This document shows positions 58,466 to 64,000 of a stretch of DNA of 64,000 nucleotides, in pieces. Under the pieces are notes generated by a model that did not search any database, was not told the origin of the DNA, and saw nothing but the letters and a program-made list of their open reading frames with translations. The stretch covers positions 3,720,001 through 3,784,000 of the forward strand of contig OY744466.1 of NCBI GenBank assembly GCA_963556145.1, given 5' to 3'. The position numbers and the translations under genes are program-made. Positions within the stretch are counted from its first letter, which is position 1; each line of letters starts with the position of its first letter. This DNA is from Hygrocybe punicea. Taxonomy: Eukaryota; Basidiomycota; Agaricomycetes; Agaricales; Hygrophoraceae.

Positions 58466-58713
58466 TGGCAGTGTTGCAAAGGCCCGTAGTTACGGAAACG
58501 TCAGTACTGTATATTGTTACATTTGAAATTCATGCTCTGGGCAGGAAGCTTGTGAATGGCACTTTGTTGCACAGACGTTTAATTACAGCGTCGCTGCCGA
58601 ATAATGAACACCTTTGCCTTGATTTCAACTGTATATGTGGGCGGTTGGTGAAAATTAATGTTCACAGGTTTCACCGACAATCAAGGGATGTAGCACACCT
58701 GCAACAAACCTAG
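58466..58713 (+). CDS. small hypothetical protein
   Basis: ATG 58466 to TAG 58711, 82 codons: begins MAVLQRPVVTETSVLYIVTF, includes NNEHLCLDFNCICGRLVKIN and ends SRDVAHLQQT. It is preceded by a region with CACGTG sites. No relatives recognised. It could be a random open frame. Confidence 0.25.
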
Positions 58714-59160
58714 TGGCTAGGTGAATGAAATATCCCATACGCATACGAACATTTTCATCCACACCAAACATGTGTGGCCAGCCTCCTTTCAGGAACAGCG
58801 TTTGTGCATGGCCTGCGTCTTCCGATCACATCATGCCGAGCCATCGGACAGAATATTGTTCTTGTTCGGTGACGGCCACATGAAAAGACACGAATAGATT
58901 TCAGGCACATCCTAAACAATCAAAAGTGGGGTCAGTGTAATGTTGTAAACACACTGGGGGAAGCATTCAATGTCATGAAAAGCAGCAGCTTTACCAGGCC
59001 ACACGTCAACAAGAACCGCCGTAAATGCGGTGTTCCACATTTCCCTGGTACAGCACCCTACCAAGGATACAACGGCGCTGTCATTTGCTGCCGTACCAGT
59101 GATTATTGCCATGCAGCAAGATGGTAGTGTGTTGGAATCAAGAGAAATTACCTTGGCCAA
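58714..59160 (-). CDS. hypothetical protein, minus strand
   Basis: A frame from 59160 begins MAKVISLDSNTLPSCCMAII and includes TGTAANDSAVVSLVGCC, AFTAVLVDVWPGKAAAFHD and CVYNITLTP, which reads as a folded protein. A splice (GTGT... to TTAG) would lead to a second exon (CLKSIRVFSCGRHRTRTIF). I do not recognise it. It lies between the exon array and the Ulp1 gene. Confidence 0.3.
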
Positions 59161-59493
59161 CGTTGATGGTGCGACTCAGGATGTGATGGAATAAGGTGAT
59201 TTCTGACCAAATAAAAACAAATGCCCATTTTAGGGTATCATATCTACTAGAAAACATAGAATAATGGCTACGTGGGGAATGAGCAATCTCATAGAGGATG
59301 TGCAATTTGTGCAGCGCTGCTATTACCTCTTCTTTGCATACAATTTCCCTACTGCGTTAAATGTGTCCAACAGCGGTGTGACATCACGCATGTGTGATGT
59401 CACGGGACCACATTACATGTGACCCGGCATCACATGATTGAACAGCTCTCTTTGTTCTCAACCATCACGTGCATAACCTCACATCAATCGAAT

Positions 59494-61318
59494 ATGCCAT
59501 CTCTCCTACTCCCCGTCCTTTTCACGGTCTCTGGTGGAAACACCTACCACAAATCTCCGGAAGGGACCACATCTGTCGAGTTTGAAGGCAAAGGATCATG
59601 GTAAGTCATCATGTTCAGCATCCTAATCATCACTCACTGTCGTATACAAGTGTTTGTTGTATTTTGACAGAGGACAGCTCTGTGACCATGCAACTATTGG
59701 TGGAACGTGATGTTGTCAGTTGCCAGGTGATTGTCAGTCTTCAACAGCCCACCCTTGATATTCAAGTAATTTTGTAGGCCACCAAACCAAATGAAGAGCA
59801 GATACACGGCTTGGTATTGTATGTGCTTGTTTCTCGGCATGTGGATAAAGCCACATGTGTGTTTTTAGGCAGAGAGAACAATGGTACGCCACCATTTCAA
59901 TAAGCTTACATGTGACTGCAATTGATACTCAGAGATTGTTTCAAAACATCAAATTGGCATTTATTTCGACAATGAGCATGCATCCTGGACATCAGATATG
60001 TATGCGGATTTGCTCAGTTTGCTCACCAGTACACTGGGCGAAAGTAGCATCAAGTATTTACAGTGAGTATCACACATTCATCATACCACAACTAATCTCT
60101 ACTTCAACAGAAATGACATCGAAACCAATGGCCGATTTTTGCAGTTGAATGAAAGGCCAGATGCGGTCATGTACATCACATTGCCATGGCCAGGCCTGTC
60201 ACTCACCTCAGGTGTTCTAGGTTTGAAAACACGTGTACTGTTGCAAAATACTCAGAGCGGGGTGCTGTTCCGTGGATGTCATATCAACGTTTGGAAAAGG
60301 ATTGGCTAGATGACGAACTGATTAATTTCGGTACCCAGTAGGTACATTTCAACCCTCCAGTGCAGTAGCTTATTCCCCGTTTCAGTTACGCTCTGCAGCA
60401 AGCAGCAATCCATCAGCCGGAGTTGCCGGCAAACATACACATATTCATTACTTTTTTTTATGGAGAAACTGAGGTGCACGTTGCTTGGTTGTTCATATAA
60501 CTTCATTTCCTCTAAATCTGGTCATAGGAAGAATGGGGTGAAGACTTTGAAGAGGTGGACGAAGGCAATCGACATATTTTTGCTCCCATACTTGGTCTTT
60601 CCTGTGCCCACTGGGTGAGTGTAGTCAGTTTTCGTGAAGGCAACATCTCACTTCACCATCAGTGACCACTGGTATTTGATTATTGTGGCAAATCCTGCTG
60701 CATGTTTGTTAGAAAATCCTCCTGATGGACTACACACGTAGTTATCCATTTCAGCTTTGCATTGAACTTACTCATCGTCGGTTAGTGTAACATTTGTTCT
60801 CAATTCACTGCCCCCAGCACACCATCAAAAAGATATATCCCTGGTTCATGTGTGGCTAGCCTGCATTGCGAAGAACACCAGACAGGTGAAAAAGCTGGCA
60901 CCTATCAAGAGAATCACCCCCAAGGTGAACCACGTCTAACCTCCGTGTTGCGAATGAATTGAACGTTTGTTTTCAGGTACCTGTCCAGCCGAATTTTGAT
61001 GATTGCGGCATCTACATGCTGCACTTCCTCCAAATCTTCTTAGAAAACCCAATAGAAATGATGAACACCATGCTGGGTGACGAGATTGCTATCAGAGCTG
61101 CCAAAGATCCATGGCAAGACGGGTGGATACCCACGCTCCGTCAGGAACTCCAGGGGGCATTGCGCAGGCAAGCTGTTCGTAATTGCATTCAGGGTGATGC
61201 GCTGGAAAGGGTTGTATTGGAAGGAAAGGAGGGTTCATCCGGTGATGTTAAATTGGTCCCTGGTTGGTTTGAGGCCCCAACTATGGTATCAGATTCTGAC
61301 AGTTCATCGGATTTGTAA
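59494..61318 (+). CDS. Ulp1-type (C48) cysteine protease
   Basis: A start at ATG 59494 is plausible (MPSLLLPVLFTVSGGNTYHK) and is followed by several short exons. Recognisable Ulp1 features appear in order. QRLEKDWLDDELINFG lies at 60300-60331, the substrate-binding motif of the family. Next comes NIHIFITFFYGE, and then the catalytic His in DHWYLIIVANP (codon 60667-60669), Asp in LLMDYTRSYP (60728-60730), Gln in VPVQPNFDDCG (60986-60988) and Cys (61004-61006). The tail ends SDSDSSSDL at 61318. Ulp1 enzymes remove SUMO from proteins and occur as partners of KDZ/Zisupton transposases. The gene lies 140 bp upstream of the KDZ start, on the same strand. Exon joins are approximate; all four catalytic residues are present. 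Confidence 0.82.
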
Positions 61319-61461
61319 CATTTTCCTGTCCTCAAATGTATTTGTATATCAAGCGACGTAATAATCTTTATTATTATCCATGTGTTTTGCCTCGTGTATT
61401 GGTCTTTATAAGGCGTGTCATTTTCTCATTTTTCCCACACTCATCTAACTATTGTTCATCC

Positions 61462-63949
61462 ATGCCGAAATCAAAAGTCATTTCCCGGTCGGGAAAAAAA
61501 AAGGAATTTGCCAGAGAGGTTGAATTTATGGTGGTGGAAAAGAAACGAGGTGGAAAGACAGTCAAGGCTCATCCAGTTATTTGTCCGCCAAGTCCTGTAA
61601 ACAATCACATAGGAGTGAAGATCTTCCCTTGCCCTCAACGTCGTTTGTGGAAGAGGAGGACCCTCAGACAAGGAGACATCGCAATAAGCGTGGAAAGGTT
61701 GACACAACTATTATCTGTACGACTTGATTTTGATTGCATGTCAATTAGACACAGAATGATGAAATGGAAGCCTGGAAAGCGATTCACAAGCAATACCTCT
61801 CCGAACTCTTATCATCTGAGGCCCCCCCTTCCGATGTTATATGCCAGTCATGTCTGATGGCCGATATCACCATTCGTTGCCCTGATTGCTATGGTTGCCC
61901 TTCGTTCTGCCAGCGTTGTTGTTTGCAGACACACATTCATAATCCATTCCACAGAATTGAGATATGGAACGGCAGATGTTTCCTGAAACATGACCTTAAT
62001 ACGATTGGCCTGGTCATGCATCTTGGCCATGGTGGAGGCGATTGTCCGTCATACAGAAAAGATGGCCCCCAGCCATCTGTCGAAGATACATATCTGCATG
62101 ATGTTCTTATGTCAGGTGGTGGTGAGGAGGACGATTTGGATCCGGCTTTGGCAGTTCACGCCGAGGAAGATATCATAACTGTCACTCATACGAATGGAAT
62201 TTACCGACATCAAATCCGATGGTGCTCCTGCCCAGATGCCCCCACTCGAGATATTCAACTACTTCGAATGCATTTGTATCCTGCAACAGCAAAACGGCCA
62301 TCGTCAGCATTCACTTTCCAGCTCCTGGATCATTTCTACATTGATTCGATGGAGTGCAAAACGTCTGCAAACAGCTTTTATAACAAGTTAAGGAGACTGT
62401 CTTCCAATGCATTTCCAGATACATTGCTGGTTCGTGATATACTAGTTGTTTTGTTACATTGTGCATACAGAATGGAGTACTGAGTTATGGTGTTCAGGAT
62501 CGTTATCGTGAGCTAATGAGGGTGTCAAGACAGTGGCGATACTTGCACCTCAAGAAACGATTCAGCTTTGGGCATGACACTGAGAGGGAGCCTGGTAATG
62601 GCGATCTGGCATTGTTTTGCCCTGCATGTCCCCAGCCAGGGATAAATCTTCCGCAGAACTGGATGGATAGACCGCATCAGTGGGTCATTCTGATCAGCTT
62701 TCATGTAGTTCCACACCAAACAGGGAAACAGGTGGCTTTACAGGCCCAGCATCGTCGTTGATGGCAATTTCAAAGCTGAGCAGATTAACATGCGGAAGCC
62801 TGATGACGATGTTGGGCTTATCGATGGACAAGGCTATATGGTTGAGGATGCACCTTATCGTGCTCATCTGGCAGCTTCCCTGGAGTCCAAAGAGGTATTT
62901 ATCGAATTGTGAATTTCGTGAATGCTAAATCAATGATCATGTATCAGAGGTCACAGTGCTCCAATCACAAGGCCGTCAACCAAGCAAACACCAATCGTCA
63001 TAACTTATACGCTACTGGCATCAGTGCATGTGCATGTGCCAAGCATGGTTGCTTTGTACCCCACAGTGTCGTCGACTTCCAGAAGGGTGAACGGTTAGTC
63101 ATGTATTTTGAGCTATGAATCGTGACAAATTTATTAAAGAGTCTGCACCAGACACATGAACGTTGATTATTCGATATGCAATGCTCTCAATAGGCTGTGC
63201 CACAGTGGTATCACCCAAGCACTGGTGGAATATGATATTGCCTGCAGTTGGCTGATCAATTTTGCTAAAAGGGTTTCCGATTCCGACCACCTCACTCTCC
63301 CTGAGGCGCTTGAGATCATTGGGGCTGTGGGCAAGTTTCATCTTGGTGCACATGTTGCCAAGTGTTTTGCCCTATTCAGTCTCAACTTCGTTCGTGGTGC
63401 TGGTCAGCAGGATGGTGAAATTTTGGAGACACTGTGGGCTATCATCAACAAGATTTCCAGTTTTATTCGTTTCATGTCAAAATCCCAACGACGTGAGATC
63501 TTGGATGACCTTATGAGGGATTCGAATTGGAAGAAGTTGGTAGGAATGGGTAGGTGATTCATAGGCATGTCATCAATACATATCATCACCATAGCTGTCA
63601 CACAGTTCGGTCTTTGTTGAAACGATATGATAAAGCAGTAGATGGAATGCAGGAAATGAAGGCAGCCTTTGAGGAGCTTTCCGAAACTGTGGATGAGCAA
63701 GTGCTGGCAGAGTGGAAGGAAGAAGAAAGAAGGGCAATGGATTTCTGTGGTGACTACTTGAGGGTATTCAACGTCAGAATGGAGAAAGGTTTGTCTTGTA
63801 AAGTGTTGGTGTTTTGGACACGGTAATGATGTTTCACCAGCACCATCACAGGCTGAGATCAGGTTGAGACTGATGACAGGGAATCCCAAAGATGTAATGG
63901 CTGGTCGGGTGACCATCTTAAATGAAGGAATAAACATAGAACAAGCACA
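61462..63949 (+). CDS. KDZ transposase (region B), intact in all visible exons, 3' end beyond the window
   Basis: Eight exons keep one frame with no stop: 61462-61716, 61755-62429, 62471-62679, 62732-62894, 62957-63093, 63152-63549, 63606-63788 and 63841-63949, about 709 residues so far. All introns have GT...AG ends. N-terminus MPKSKVISRSGKKKEFAREV. A CxC2 Cys cluster follows (CQSCLMADITIRCPDCYGCP, SFCQRCCLQTHIHNPFHRIE). The catalytic core has MNVDYSI (Asp 63165-63167), YDIACSW (Asp 63234-63236) and GAGQQDGEILETLW. It is homologous along its length to the element A enzyme at 33204 and ends at the same splice donor (CA|GTAGG). This cut-and-paste transposase would be the mobile engine for region B. 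Confidence 0.93.
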
Positions 63950-64000
63950 GTAGGATGTATCCTCATTCTCATCGATCGTCTCTTTGACATTTGTTTACCC

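Overview
This is eukaryotic DNA from a filamentous fungus, most likely a mushroom-forming basidiomycete (Agaricomycetes). Three host-like genes (13.7-18.0 kb) have the short introns (about 49-90 bp, GT...AG) and content typical of that group: a secreted, probably GPI-anchored cysteine-rich protein, a bHLH transcription factor and a SET5/SMYD-like methyltransferase. Almost everything else is mobile DNA, much of it nested. A 200-base run of N (19959-20158) is an assembly gap.

Layout. 0.7-5.2 kb: a decayed Ty3/gypsy chromovirus on the plus strand, with trailing ORF-like sequence to 7.2 kb and an LTR-like end at 7494. 7.5-10.6 kb: pieces of a second gypsy element on the minus strand. 10.6-10.9 kb: the end of a Tc1/mariner transposase. 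12.1-13.4 kb: a fold-back element with a small TIR element inside it. 13.7-18.0 kb: the host gene island. 18.2-23.3 kb: a TIR-bounded Tc1/mariner-type element with two convergent genes, one cut by a hAT-like MITE and the other by an LTR. 24.4-24.8 kb: a near-perfect palindrome with an 8-bp target duplication. 25.6-42.7 kb: a transposon of about 17 kb with long terminal inverted repeats full of 44-bp tandem units (element A below). 42.9-64.0 kb: a second region of related genes that runs off the right edge (region B below).

Element A carries a KDZ (Kyakuja/Dileera/Zisupton-type) transposase, a TET/JBP-type dioxygenase pseudogene and several genes I cannot name. One is an HMG-box-like gene that also occurs in region B. 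Its KDZ gene is split by a 1.9-kb LTR insertion and its TET/JBP copy has a premature TGA and a frameshift, so A looks dead.

Region B carries an HMG-like gene, a large JmjC-type oxygenase gene, a TET/JBP dioxygenase with its catalytic residues in place, three tandem copies of a 150-bp exon-like unit, a Ulp1-type SUMO protease and a KDZ transposase open across all eight visible exons. The transposase, TET/JBP and Ulp1 genes look potentially functional. The JmjC gene is broken by two hAT-like elements, one inside the other, but the reading frame is continuous across the target site.

KDZ transposons linked to TET/JBP genes are known from basidiomycetes. What deserves attention here is that DNA demethylase-like, histone demethylase-like and deSUMOylase genes sit next to one KDZ transposase, and that element A has clear boundaries. 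Many premature stops in the decayed elements are TGA where CGA is expected, the mark of C-to-T decay at CpG. This fits a genome that methylates its repeats and transposons that carry enzymes able to oppose methylation.
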